A stretch of 64,000 nt of DNA, from positions 372,001-436,000 of the forward strand of contig JAGQDJ010000055.1 of the NCBI GenBank assembly GCA_022885665.1, given 5' to 3'. The stretch comes from Triops longicaudatus (taxonomy: Eukaryota > Arthropoda > Branchiopoda > Notostraca > Triopsidae). The notes under the pieces are model-generated. The model had not been told where the DNA came from, searched no databases, and saw only the letters and a program-made list of their open reading frames with translations. Shown here in pieces: positions 1-12,078 of this stretch (its first letter is position 1; each line of letters starts with the position of its first letter). Both the position numbers and the translations under genes were made by a program.

Positions 1-2904
1 ATAAAAGCTTTTCATTTCGCCGAAATATGTGGACTTGAACCCGAAGTCCGATTTCAATTATAACCGGTGTGCACAACAGCGGAATTTTATTGTCTATCTG
101 ATTTCAATTCCTAATTGTCAATTCAATTTCATTTGTTCTTTTAGGCGAATTGTTTCACTGTCGTGTTTCTTACGCTGAATTAATATTCATGTACGGTAAG
201 ATAAGAACGTATTTTTTCACGATTTTTTATCAATCAGGCAAAAATAGTGAGGACGGCTTGTCTACATTGTATTAGAGAAAGTAGGCCAGTGCTTTGAGTC
301 TTCAAACCGCTTCGAATCCGCAAAAAGTCGGATCTCGCAACTCGTGAAAGGTAGTGTATAGAGAAGATGCTTATCTGTGACGTCATTTGCGAAAAGAGAC
401 GCTTGTACTGTACAGAATCCCACGTGGGAAGTGTAAAAAGCCGGCACCAATTGGTTCAATTAGACGAGTGGGCGACGAAGATTCCAGCTCCGGAGAGGAA
501 ATGACCCCCGTTTGCGTTAAACCTCTTTCATTTAATTTATTGAACCGGTTTGGATGTCTTTGCTCATTGAGACCTACCAAAAAAGCATAAACCCCCCGAA
601 CTTGGGTTGCCCTGAAGGGACGAGACAGCGAGTTTTTGCAATCTGCAATGCGTTCAATAGCACCAACTCCGTGGCATAGGTTTCCAACAACCCTTCTTCC
701 CCGCAAGACAAAACTGCAACTAGCAAACTTTCCAATTGCGAGGCCAGTAGATTTTAATGGCAAGTATGATCAGCCAAGCTTAGCGTACTTTTTCGAGTCC
801 TCCCGAAACTATAAACTTGTAGGTTGAAGAGATACTTTCAACTGAACTTTTCAAGGTGAAATGCTAGTAGTTGCTGTACATAACGCCACCCCGTTTTCCA
901 ATGTAAAAATAATGGTATGTCTTGGTACATATGTGGAAGGCGAACGGATGCATGGAAGAGAAGAAGGAATAAATAGAAAGGAAAAAGACCAAGAAAACTT
1001 CCCTTCCTTTTGCCAAAGGCCCCCCAAAATAGACAAGACCCACACACTACGTGTAGATGTAGGTAAGGATGAGATCCCAACATGGGAGAATAAGGAAACC
1101 GCCACCAAAGAATTTCGGAATCCCTGATGCTAAGCCGGGTAAAATTAATCGAAGTTGCCATACCAAGTTTCTTAATAGGGATACTTAGGATGAGAAAGAC
1201 GAACAGTTTGCATACACGCAATACCTGAAGGTGTGAAGTGTCAATTGTATTGTACACATCTGGCACTTGCCTAAGCCCAGATTTCCTAACCTAACGCGTT
1301 CGGCTTGAGAATCTCAAAAACACGGATGCGGGATTAAAGAATCTCTGGGAAGATTTCCTGGGTAGGTACGCCAAAGCCGAAAGGAGCTTTTTGGAGGATA
1401 ATTGTGACAAGGTGATAAGATTGGGTTTTAAAGAATAAAGAAAAAATGCCCAAAAGTGCCATTTAAGTCAAATAGGCTTGTTAGGGGAGAGGAACGCCCT
1501 ACGACGGCGCTGACGCCCTGGGTTTTGGGAGGGAGACCAGTGTGTGTCCGGCATTTGGAGAATAACAATAGAAAAAATACCTTTTTACGGTGTATCCAAT
1601 TTCTGCGGATGTAGAATTATTCCTTATGTATGGCTAACAACAAAATTTTCCACTCACAGACTCGTTTGCAAGAGGCTGAAGGCCTCAAAATTAACGCTGA
1701 GGAAAGGACATCCACCCGAGCCAGCGCCCATTCACTTCAACTGCATTATGGAGACGTTCCTACCCAAAACAAGAGCAGTTCCAAGCCGACGCCCCTGACA
1801 TCTAGGGACATATGCGGCGTAGCGATAGAGCTACAATACAGGCAAGCCTAGCTCTGTCCATAATCATCATTGGCTGGGCATAGTTTTACGTCACAGCGAT
1901 CCCTGCCACGCCCCGCCCCCTTGAATTGATCGTCAAAATGTTAAAAGGTGATAAAGATAATGAAATGGAATTAAATTGGTAGTCTTCTTAGGAATAATAA
2001 TAACACTAACATAAATTTTTCTTTATTATATATTTTTCTATCGTCATGGATTAAATAAATAGTTTTTATTAGTCCCATTCTTGCCGGGTTAAGGTTCAAC
2101 TCTGCTAAACACTTCTAAACACTTGCTCTTGTCATACCTTGATGTCTTCAGTTTTATTGAATTGAAAAGCTATAAGATGGTTTAGATCATTTCAAGCTCT
2201 ATATTCAATTGAATGAAAACTATCTGCATGGCTATAAAGAAGCATGGTGTCGTGACGTCATAGCTTAGCCGGTTAAGAGCTATCCTTGTATACGGAGGCT
2301 AGATAGATACCGGTAGTGAATGTTTGATACACAGATAAAATCCCTTCGCAGAGATCTTCGTATACGTCAAATTATTTTATCACATCTTCATGTTTGCTTT
2401 TTAACACTAAATACATTATAAAAGTTAATCTTTCTTCTGCGTCAAATTTCAGAAAAGATTATTCTGAACCCATAAAACACAGAGGTATACAGAGAGAGCA
2501 CTGACCCTCTTCCGTATGGAACTTCTGTGTTCACTTTTGAAACCCTCAGACGGTCCCAAGAGAGGAAAGGGGTGGGCGAAAACAGCTAGACCAACGCCTT
2601 TGTCCATGAAACCCATTCTGAGTTGTCCATGCCCCGTGTGAGCTGCTTTCAGCTCATTTTTACAGCCAATCAGAGCACGAGTTCCACTTTCGGACGTGGG
2701 TTCCACTTTTAACTCGTCCTTTTCAGTCTATTTTTCAATGCAGCCTTTTAACTGGGGTTGCTCTCTCTGTATCCCTCTGTGGCATAATAGGGCGCTACGC
2801 TAGTAAGGGATTTTTCCCTTTCATCGACTTGTGTACAATTTATCCAGTCATCCTCATAACACAGCAAGTTTACAGAACTTTTGGTGGTGTTGAAATAGCG
2901 AACA
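1..2904. other. Gene-poor stretch upstream of PSMC1
   Basis: No coding segment can be supported here. Open frames of up to 142 codons occur on both strands, but they overlap each other, show no recognisable domain and fit chance expectation for AT-rich DNA of this length. The last few hundred bases before 2905 must hold the PSMC1 promoter and 5' untranslated region. I see no convincing TATA box or initiator there. Confidence 0.5.
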
Positions 2905-4943
2905 ATGGTAAATTCATCTAAAAAATGGTTTAACACACAAAACTTATTATTGCTCTCGTATTTAGGGTCAAAATCAATCTGGGGCGGGTGGAGCCGGCGG
3001 TGAAAAGAAAGATGACAAGGACCGTAAGAAGAAATACGAGCCGCCGATTCCAACCCGTGTTGGCAAAAAGCGCAAGAAGACCAAAGGTCCTGATACGGCC
3101 ACCAAGTTACCTTCCGTTACTCCTCACACACGTTGCCGTCTCAAGCTCTTGAAACTCGAGCGGATAAAAGACTACTTGCTAATGGAAGAGGAGTTCATCC
3201 GCAACCAAGAACGGTTGAAGCCCCAAGAAGAAAGAAACGAAGAAGAACGCTCTAAAGTCGATGACTTGAGAGGTACCCCGATGTCTGTTGGCACCTTGGA
3301 AGAAATTATCGACGATACCCACGCCATCGTTTCTACTTCAGTCGGTTCCGAACACTACGTCTCCATTTTGTCCTTTGTAGATAAAGATCAGCTCGAACCT
3401 GGCTGCTCCGTCCTTTTGAACCACAAAGTCCATGCAATTGTAGGCGTGCTGGGCGATGACACCGATCCTATGGTGACAGTCATGAAGCTGGAGAAAGCTC
3501 CTCAAGAAACTTACGCTGACATCGGTGGTTTGGACACCCAAATCCAAGAAATCAAAGAATCCGTCGAGTTGCCTCTTACTCATCCTGAATATTACGAAGA
3601 AATGGGCATCAAACCGCCCAAAGGTGTTATTTTATACGGTCCTCCCGGTACCGGCAAGACTTTGTTGGCTAAAGCCGTTGCCAATCAAACCTCAGCTACT
3701 TTCTTACGTGTCGTTGGCTCTGAATTGATTCAGAAATACCTTGTAAGCCTTTTCTTTTTTCGTATAGTACACTTTAGAACTTTAGTTATGTAAAATGATT
3801 AAATTGTTTTATTTATGAGTTATTTATAATTATTTTATACATTTTCTAATTTTTTCATATTTGCATTATGCATTTCTTTTATTGCTCTCTTTGCGTATTC
3901 CTATTCTGTGAAGTAGTTTTTTTTATTTTGTAGTCTATATTTTTTATTCCATTTTTATTTGTTTTAAATAAAATTGTTTTTTAAGTTGAACCACATCGAA
4001 TTTTATATTCTGATTCATAGATTATTATTTGATTTTGTATTTTATTAGAGTTTTTTATTATTCCTTCGTAGGGTGACGGTCCTAAGCTGGTACGAGAGCT
4101 GTTTCGAGTGGCAGAGGAGCACGCACCTTCTATTGTGTTCATTGACGAGATCGATGCCGTAGGCACGAAACGTTACGACTCGAATTCAGGCGGCGAGCGA
4201 GAAATTCAGAGAACCATGTTAGAGTTGTTGAATCAGTTGGATGGTTTTGATTCGCGTGGCGACGTCAAAGTCATTATGGCCACCAACCGCATTGAAACCT
4301 TAGACCCCGCTTTGATTCGACCAGGACGTATTGACCGTAAAATCGAATTCCCCTTACCTGACGAGAAAACAAAGCGCCGCATCTTCCTAATCCATACCAG
4401 CCGCATGACCTTGGCTGACGATGTCAATCTGGATGATCTCATCATGGCTAAAGATGACTTATCGGGAGCTGACATTAAAGTAATTGCACATTACGATAGA
4501 CTTGAACCTGTTGAAACCTACGACATAATTCTCAGAGCCTCTTCACACTAGAAAATTACAATAGCTCATAAAAAAAAGTAAAATACTGTACCAAATTCAA
4601 GTGCAACAGTTTCCGCTATCTTGTGAGGGAAAAAAAGAGAGGCTTACTGAGTTATGTCATAAGGTGTGAATACATTTGGAGCGAAATTGGTCTGAAACTC
4701 TGAAATTACGTTGAAAAATTGTTGGTAGTTGGACTTTTTAAGTCTTCTTGTTTAAAACGCACATGTACAACTTGGAATACTGACCATTCACTGACTTTTT
4801 GGCTACAGGCTATCTGCACCGAGGCTGGTTTGATGGCACTACGCGAGCGTCGAATGAAGGTGACCAACGACGATTTCAAGAAGTCTAAAGAAAACGTCCT
4901 GTATCGCAAGAAAGAAGGCACACCAGAAGGACTTTACTTGTAA
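2905..4943 (+). CDS. PSMC1: 26S proteasome regulatory subunit 4 (Rpt2/PSMC1)
   Basis: This is an AAA+ ATPase of the 19S base, which unfolds ubiquitinated proteins and opens the 20S gate. Exons are 2905-2907 (ATG only), 2966-3742, 4072-4479 and 4809-4943. They join in frame to 440 residues, the same length as the human protein. Walker A GPPGTGKT lies near residue 226, Walker B IDEID at about 284-288, and the arginine-finger segment RPGRIDR follows. The C-terminal LYL is the HbYX motif that docks into the 20S ring. The first coding exon is only the ATG: AACAATG followed by a GTAAAT donor, then a 58-bp intron. Joining gives MGQNQS, the N-myristoylation signal typical of Rpt2. That fit is why I chose this start; the first exon itself rests on inference. 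The gene is convergent with glycerol kinase. Confidence 0.96.
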
Positions 4944-5216
4944 AAGTTGGCAGTAACGTAATGCCTGTTTGTTCCCCCTCTACATTTCGGTAAAATACAA
5001 TCTTGGATTCTCAGACCAGAATTAGTCATTTTTTCCTACTCTATTTCCGTTATGGTCACGTATCAGGCGTTACGTGTAAGTAGTCGGCCAAGACGCATAG
5101 GCAATAACTAATGAAAGTGAAAGCAACCCCGGGTAAGGCCTTTATTCGTCTCTCATGGGCATCTACAAATACACAAGAAAACAAGAAATAATACGAAGCC
5201 ATTTTTGGGTAACACA

Positions 5217-5222
5217 TTTATT
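5217..5222 (-). terminator. Candidate poly(A) signal of glycerol kinase
   Basis: The minus strand reads AATAAA here, 184 bases beyond the glycerol kinase stop codon. A second AATAAA on the same strand lies at 5141-5146. Either could set the 3' end. The gap to the convergent PSMC1 stop is only about 460 bp, so the two 3' ends must be close. Confidence 0.4.
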
Positions 5223-5405
5223 CCACAATAGGTGTTACATTTGCAAAACTCTCTAAATCACCCCCCCCCCAAAAAAACAACCAGTAAACCTTTGAAGTAA
5301 AAGAATTTAACAAAATATGGCTCAACAATTCGTAAATCACCTAATTTCATATGCGTGGTCCCCCAAAATTGTGAAATTAAACTATAGCGGATCCCGGAAA
5401 GGCAC

Positions 5406-7791
5406 TCATTTACCTGTGCTTGTGCTCGTGGTATCTGCCGTTACTTCCCAGCCAAGTGTGCGAGCAATTGCATCTTTCCAACGCCCGTAGCGAACATCAC
5501 GTTCTAGAAGATGGCATTTAAAAAAATCGTAACAGCAAATAAAAACTAATTCATCCTATGGTCGATGAATTCATACCTCGCTCGCTAATTTGGGGCGAAA
5601 ACTTATCCACCGCTAGATCTTCCGTCGTATTCGTTTGAGGTATGTTCCAGACTCCTAACGCCCTTCCTGCGGCAATAGCCACGCCTAGTGAGGTAGTTTC
5701 CATCATACATGGACGGACTAAAAAAAACACATAATAAATATCGAAATAATTAACAACATTCTAAAATATTTCTATACGACGTGTGGTTTACTTATCGGAA
5801 TTCCAAGAATGTCCGCTTGAAGCTGCATGAGAAGATCATTGCTTGGCATTCCACCATCGACTTTCAGGCTATTCAACGTAACACCTGTGTCTTGTCTCAT
5901 GGCTTCTATCAAGTCTTTGGTCTGGAAACACACGGCTTCCAAAGCTGCCCGCGCAATATGGGCTCTGGTAGTAAACTGGGTTAGTCCACAAAGCACACTA
6001 GCGATAGAAAATTATAACGGTAAGCTAAAATAGGTACTGGAGTTAATGTATTACCCTCTGGCATCCATACGCCAATGTGGCGCATATAGACCGGAGAAAG
6101 CAGGTACGAAGTACACACCGCCAGTATCACTCACAGATGCTGCCAAGGATTCAATCTGCTTGACGTTATCTAGTAATTGCAAATTATCCCTGAGCCAACG
6201 GGCAACGCCTCCGGCAACCGCTACGCTACCTTCCAATGCATAACAAGGAGGTTCGCCTTCCCATTGGTATGCAACGGTCGTTAGCAAGCCGTGTTGTGAG
6301 AAAACGGCCTACAGAGAAAGTACACGAAAATCAAATTCGTTAAAAAACGAAGCAAGTGATTACATAAATCTTTTAACACTATGTTACTCACTTTACATTT
6401 TGGTACTGTGACAATAGCTTTAAATTACTTATTAAAGTTAATTCGCGCGACCTAATCGAAAATAAAATCTTTTTTGAGAAAATATTTTTATAAAGAAAAA
6501 TAAACAAATTCAACGTTTTCTTAGTGGCGAGATCGTAACGTAAGCTCGGGCAAATAAGAAGAGCAGAGTTAAAATGAAAAGTTAGACTTGACAAGATGCT
6601 AAGTTGGGTAAAGTTACACATAACCTCAACATTGAACAAATCGCTTCAAGTCATTTTTTTTACTATTATTTCAATGTACCTCAGTGCCCGTATTGTAAAG
6701 CAGAAAACAGCCAGTTCCATACGTATTTTTGGCATGTCCTGGGCTGAGACACAACTGGCCAACCAACGCAGCTTGCTGATCCCCTAAGCACTACAGAAAA
6801 AGATCGGTGTTTTTAAGGGGTAATTAATACTATACATATATATATGTATATATATCTTACTCCAGATATGGGCACTCCTTTAAGAGATCCTTTGCTTACG
6901 TGGCAGTAGATTTCAGACGAACTTTTGATTGCAGGTAACAGCGTGGGAGAAATTTGGAAAAAACTGTAACGGAAAATGTTTTCATGTCCGTTGCGCACGG
7001 TAAGGCAATGTTACTTGCAAAGTTCCGGATCCCACTGCAAGGTGTGAACATTCATAAGCATGGTGCGGGACGCGTTGGTGACGTCGGTCATATGCATGCC
7101 TCCGTAAACGCCCCCACTGAGGTTCCATATCAGCCACGAGTCTACAGTACCAAAGCACGCCGTTTTTTTGGCAACGGCGTCTTGCACTGGGGCGATATTA
7201 TCGAGAAGCCATCGCATTTTAAACGCCGAAAAATACGTGCTCATGGGCAACCCAGTCTTTTCTTTCAAAATATCCTTGTTTTTATTAGGGATTTTTGACA
7301 GGTACGCATCCACGGTTTCTTTGGTCCTGCTGTCCAGCCAGACTAACGAGATAAACGTTATTTTGGATTAAAGAAGGTTCAGCTCAAGGTTCAGTTATGT
7401 GTACCGATGGCATTGTGTAAAGGTGCGCCGGTTTGCTTGTCCCAGGCGACTGTTGTTTCGCGTTGGTTGGTAATGCCCACTGCTACTATGTCGCTTGGAT
7501 CGATATCCAAGGCAATCAGGTTTTGAACAGTTTGCTCGATGCATTTTTCCACGCTGGAAAGCAGTTCTAAGGGGTCTTGCTCTACCCAGCCTTCTTGAGG
7601 GAGTAATTGCTTCACTTCTTCCTGATGATATGTCAGCAGCTCTGCAGTTTTAGCCGCGAACACCTATAAAAGCAAATACTTTTTGGTTTATTTTTCGTGA
7701 GAAAGTATTTTCTTACCAAAAAACGACTAGAACTTGTTCCTTGATCGATTGCACCAATGAGAGGTCCATGCTTGCCTTTGCTGGCCGACAT
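5406..7791 (-). CDS. Gk: Glycerol kinase
   Basis: An FGGY-family kinase that phosphorylates glycerol with ATP to sn-glycerol 3-phosphate, feeding lipid synthesis and gluconeogenesis. Nine exons on the minus strand: 7717-7791, 7405-7663, 7015-7342, 6861-6963, 6680-6790, 6055-6308, 5792-5997, 5577-5717 and 5406-5503. All phases match and give 524 residues, the usual family length. The N-terminal phosphate-binding loop reads GAIDQGTSSSRF. The first FGGY signature region (YFSAFKMRWLLDN) is at about 150, and the second region has TYGTG near 280. The C-terminal part contains VDGGMPSNDLLMQ and METTSLGVA, both typical of glycerol kinases. It has no C-terminal membrane anchor, so it is probably the soluble form. 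It is divergent from Ku70, with 922 bp between the start codons. Confidence 0.95.
6831..6850. repeat. Perfect 20-bp TA-rich palindrome in an intron
   Basis: A fully self-complementary 20-mer (TATACATATA and its reverse complement) sits in the 70-bp intron 6791-6860 of glycerol kinase, close to the donor side. It belongs to a short TA-repeat tract. No function is claimed; it may be a microsatellite. Confidence 0.7.
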
Positions 7792-8713
7792 ATTTTGAAA
7801 CGATTTTTTCTGCGAGTTCCGTAGACACGGTGCAAGTCAACGATTCAAATGTTTACGACAAGGTTTCCATCCTTTGTACCGTTGGATACACGATATGGTG
7901 AACACACCCTTGGCCTTGGGCGGGAAGCTGATATAACTCGATGTGAACCTGATAAATATGCGTACAAACGCTCTAAATTTACAAGCAAAGGCCCGTTTAG
8001 GATGGGTTATGGTTAGAGATTAACGAGAGATGATATCGCACTCAAGTGGATCACGTTACCTTGTTTACTCGTCTTTACTACTGGACCAGGAGAGACCGAA
8101 CTCCGTGAATGATAAGCAATTAATGACCGAAATTAGTGTAGACACTTAGATACCCCCTTCACGTTGCCATGCTTCTTTATTTAATAGCCAGAGGGTGTTT
8201 GGCAGGAAATCGAAGGAACCGACAGGCGATCTGCGATGGCGCGCGTTCTGTAGAAAGAAAAAATCTTCCGTTTTTATAGCTATAAAAATTCAATTCGCCT
8301 GCAATTTGATAACGTATTTAAATGTAAATTAAATATTTAATGTGTTTACTATTATGGCAAGGAAAACTCAAGCGTAAAAAATTAAAAGACGAATGGTGAA
8401 CGGTCGAAACTGAGGAATTCCAATCGAATAAAAAACATATATCTTAAATGTTTCACAATATAATTTAATTCTATCATAATTATTGAGAAAAAAGTGTTTG
8501 CGATGTTCAATTTTTCGTAGCTTGACTTCGCTAATTATTGTTTCACGAAAGCGATAGTTTGCGAAGAGGCTGCAGTAATTTTTCGTAGCGTAGTCACAAA
8601 GCGCCACACTGGTGACACCAGCAGCCAGTTGAAGTGAAGTAAACAAATCGGCGTGAGTGATCTGCGTCTTCTGTGCCTCCATTTGTAGCCCACGTTATCG
8701 GAGAAAAAGAACA
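7792..8713. other. Divergent intergenic region between glycerol kinase and Ku70
   Basis: These 922 bp separate two start codons pointing away from each other, so both promoters and both 5' untranslated regions must lie here. No open frame is convincing on either strand, and I see no clear TATA box. Confidence 0.5.
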
Positions 8714-11700
8714 ATGAGTGACAATGAAAGTGATGGAGAAGATTACAAGAGTGGTTTTGTCGCAAGTCGGGACGCGCTTTTGTTTGTTATCGACGCGTCA
8801 GAGCCCATGTTCCGACAACCGGACAATGGCCATAAAAGTCCCTTTGCTTTAGCCTTAGAAGTACTTCACATAGACTAAATTTTGCACTCTAAAAAGTGTC
8901 GTTTTTTGGCTCACTTAGGCTGCTCATGGCTTTATAGCCAAGAAAATCATTGAATCCGACCGTGACATGATTGGGGTACTTTTGTACGGAACGGAAGACA
9001 AGAAAGCCCCCGAAGATACAACAACCTTCGAGAACGTGTACTCGCTAGTAGACTTGCAGCCTCCTGAAATTGAAAATATTAAATTGCTTGAAGAACTTTG
9101 CGCTGGTACATTTACCCCACCGAATCAATTATTTTACGTACAAAAAATTGGGAAATATTGGGAAAAAAAATATTGTAGATGAATGAATTATTCATAGGTT
9201 CTGAAGACGTGGAGATTAGACCCACCGACCCGCCATCGTATTCTTTGGCAGAAGTTTTATGGCAGTGCAGCGACATATTCAACAAAAAATGCAAAGCCAC
9301 ATACCAGAAGCGTATTTTCCTCTTCACATGCGAAGACAATCCGCACCAAGACTCACCAGACCTGAAAAAGCAAGCGAGATTACGCGCTAATGATTTGCAT
9401 GATAGTGGAGTCCAACTCTCATTGTTTCCGCTTGGCCGCAGATTCAATATCCATCACTTTTATCAAGTAATGGTGTAAAATAACTAATGAAAATTCACGT
9501 CTGAATCTTTTACGTCAACATTCTTCGTCTTGTTTCAGCTGTTAATGGAGGAAATTTATGGCGAATATGCTGAAAAGCCCCATCTTACGAGAACAATCGA
9601 GGATCTGTTACTCTCCGTACGTCGCAAGGCCAGCAAAAGGCGCGCTATTTCTCGACTCAAATTTTCTCTGGGGCCCGGAGTTCAATTAGCTGTTGGACTT
9701 TATAACCTAGTCGGGTACATTCGAGTTTTGTCACGATATTATGAAATTTTAATATACCATTATTAACATAGGGAAGCTACCCCGCCCAAAAAAGTTGACT
9801 TGGATAAGCGCACCAATGAGCCGTTGTTAGTGATGAACAAGAAGTACAATGCCGTAAAAACGTACACATCTTTAGTTGTTGCAATTTTTAGCATTATATT
9901 CACAGGAAACGGCAGAAATTTTGTTAAAGACGGAGATAAATAAGATTCAGACTTACGGTGGAGAGCGTATTTCATTAACGGATGAAGAGCGGAAGGGTTT
10001 AAGTCAGTTGGCCCAGCCGGGAATTGAACTCCTTGGATTCAAGCCCCTGGATCGCGTTAAGGGTCATTATCATGTCCGGCCTGCATCATTTATTTACCCT
10101 GATGAAAACGCCATTAGAGGTCAGAAACACAACGAAGACGTCAAAAGTAGTTAAGTAAATAAACATTAAAAAAAATTGCGTTCCAGGTAGTCGCAGTTTG
10201 TTTAAAGCCTTGCTTGTGAAATGTATTCAGAGAAAAGTGTGCATGCTTTGCCGGATGGTTCCTGGGATCAACAAACCTCCGTATATTGTCGCCTTGCTGC
10301 CACAGGAAGAAGTTAGTAACGAACAGGGTGAAATGGAGCTGCCTTCTGGATTCCACGTCGTTTATATGCCCTATGCAGGTTAAGTTTTGCTGCACAATTA
10401 ACGCTTATGGATACCAACGTGAAATTGAAGAATTAACGAAGAAAACTCATTTACAGAAGATTTCCGTACCTTGAATTACACCGAATTACTGTCGGGCACC
10501 GATCTCACCGATGAAAGCGGCACCCCTGTCAAAGACGTGTTTAGAGCCAGTAGAGAGCAGATTGACATCGCAAAAGTTGTCGTCAAGAAACTGTGTCCTT
10601 CCAAGCCTTATCATCCTAGTGATTTTGAGAACCCGGTTCTTCAGACGCTTTACCGCAGTATTGAAGCGTTAGCTTTGGAACGAGAGCAACCAGAAGACAT
10701 TGAAGATACAACAAGTATAATACTTTCACATTATTAAAAGTATTTATTACACGACATTATTTTAATTAGTGCCTCAGTATGACAAAATGCAAAAGCGACT
10801 GGGTTCTTTGGCCGAAGAGTTTTTGAATATGGTTTACCCGAAAGGTTATGAGCCGGAGGCCAAACTTTTCCCACGCGTGAAGAAAGAGAAAATCAAGAAC
10901 GAAACAGCGGAAAATGTCGACGTGGAATCGGCAGCTCGAGCTGGCCAGGTATACTAAAATCTTTAACACGTTTATTGTGGTGCTATGCCGGATGACTATC
11001 GGAGTTGGACATATTGATTTACCGAAGTAAATGCAGCGACCAAAGCAAACGTAGGAGTATTCCAAGAACTCTTAACTTTAAGGATGCTATCGATATCAGT
11101 AAAATTCAAACATCGCTTATGGAACAGTAAAGAGACTTTCCTCGACAGACAAAATTATATTTGTAGTATTTGTACAAAGGTTGAGCTACACACTGTGCTG
11201 CTACGGAGCGCGCTAATGAGTGCATTAAAATTTTAGAGATTATAAGCGCAGTTGACCGTTTATTTTATTTTTTATTTATTTTTTTTTTTTTTGTCAAGCG
11301 CAGATGCTAGAGCTGTAGGTCTCTCTCCCAATATGACTGCGTTGACAAAGTTTGCCTTGATAAGAAAAGAGTACGCTCGCGATGTTTTCTTTTTATCGTC
11401 TACCGTCATTTTTCATTTTTTTTAATGCGTTCCTATCATTGAACGTGCACTGGTAACTTTGCTGTAATAAACGCAATAAAAGCAAAGCAGTAATTGCAGT
11501 AGACGATTTGAAAATTCGAGCGCGAGCACGCTCGTTGCAGCTCTGCCTTCAAGCAGAAAGCCAAGTTACCGAGCGCAAAAATAATAGTAAAATCGAGCAT
11601 AAAAGTGGAGGTATCTTCAAAGGGTAAAATTTAACCGGGTAAGGGTTACAGACACGTAGGAAACAAAAATGTTAAATTTTCAAATTGAGTACTCATTGCT

Positions 11701-11832
11701 GTTGTTGTACAGTTGAACAAGTTAACCGTAGATGTGCTGAAGCATTTTTGCAAAGAAAACGGCATTACGGTGAACAAGAAGAAGAAGGCCGAAATGATTC
11801 AAGACATCAAGTCGCACTTTGGTTTGGACTGA
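8714..11832 (+). CDS. XRCC6: Ku70 (X-ray repair cross-complementing protein 6)
   Basis: The 70-kDa half of the Ku ring, which binds DNA double-strand ends and recruits DNA-PK and ligase IV for non-homologous end joining in the nucleus. Ten exons: 8714-8860, 8919-9105, 9198-9466, 9539-9714, 9772-9853, 9906-10119, 10187-10378, 10457-10714, 10770-10948 and 11713-11832. They join in frame to 607 residues (human 609). The order is an acidic N-terminus, a vWA-like domain (DALLFVIDASEPMF near residue 20), the beta-barrel with VGLYNLVG and GFKPLDRVKGHYHVRP, the C-terminal arm with SFENPVLQ-type sequence (DFENPVLQTLYRSIEALALE), and a C-terminal SAP domain in the last exon (LNKLTVDVLKHFCKENGI). The SAP exon lies beyond a 764-bp intron. 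The gene is convergent with the decarboxylase gene. Confidence 0.95.
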
Positions 11833-11900
11833 ATAACGAAGACAAGCTGGTCTTGCGTGTACAAAGACTGTATTGTGTGGATTGTATGCGCCACCGAGAG

Positions 11901-11906
11901 AATAAA
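11901..11906 (+). terminator. Poly(A) signal AATAAA of Ku70
   Basis: A canonical AATAAA lies 69 bases after the Ku70 stop codon. It falls in the 246-bp gap before the stop of the convergent decarboxylase gene, so it fits a short Ku70 3' untranslated region. Confidence 0.6.
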
Positions 11907-12078
11907 CAAATATGCATTCCAAAACGATCATAAAGCACTTCTCTGTGATAACTTTGTTTCTTCTATATGTTGAGATACAAGATGCAGTGTCATTCCCGCC
12001 AACTTGCTTGTCTCGAAAGCTACAGTAGGATATTTACACAAATTTAAACAGCGAGCCGAACAGGCACGCAGGAGGAAC

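Noticed and set aside
838..1266. 142-codon open frame on the - strand
   Set aside because: It is rich in Phe, Leu and Ser from T-rich sequence, overlaps other frames on both strands and shows no recognisable motif.
5260..5280. Poly-C followed by poly-A run
   Set aside because: A simple homopolymer tract in the glycerol kinase 3' region, possibly a sequencing-prone site; no functional meaning inferred.
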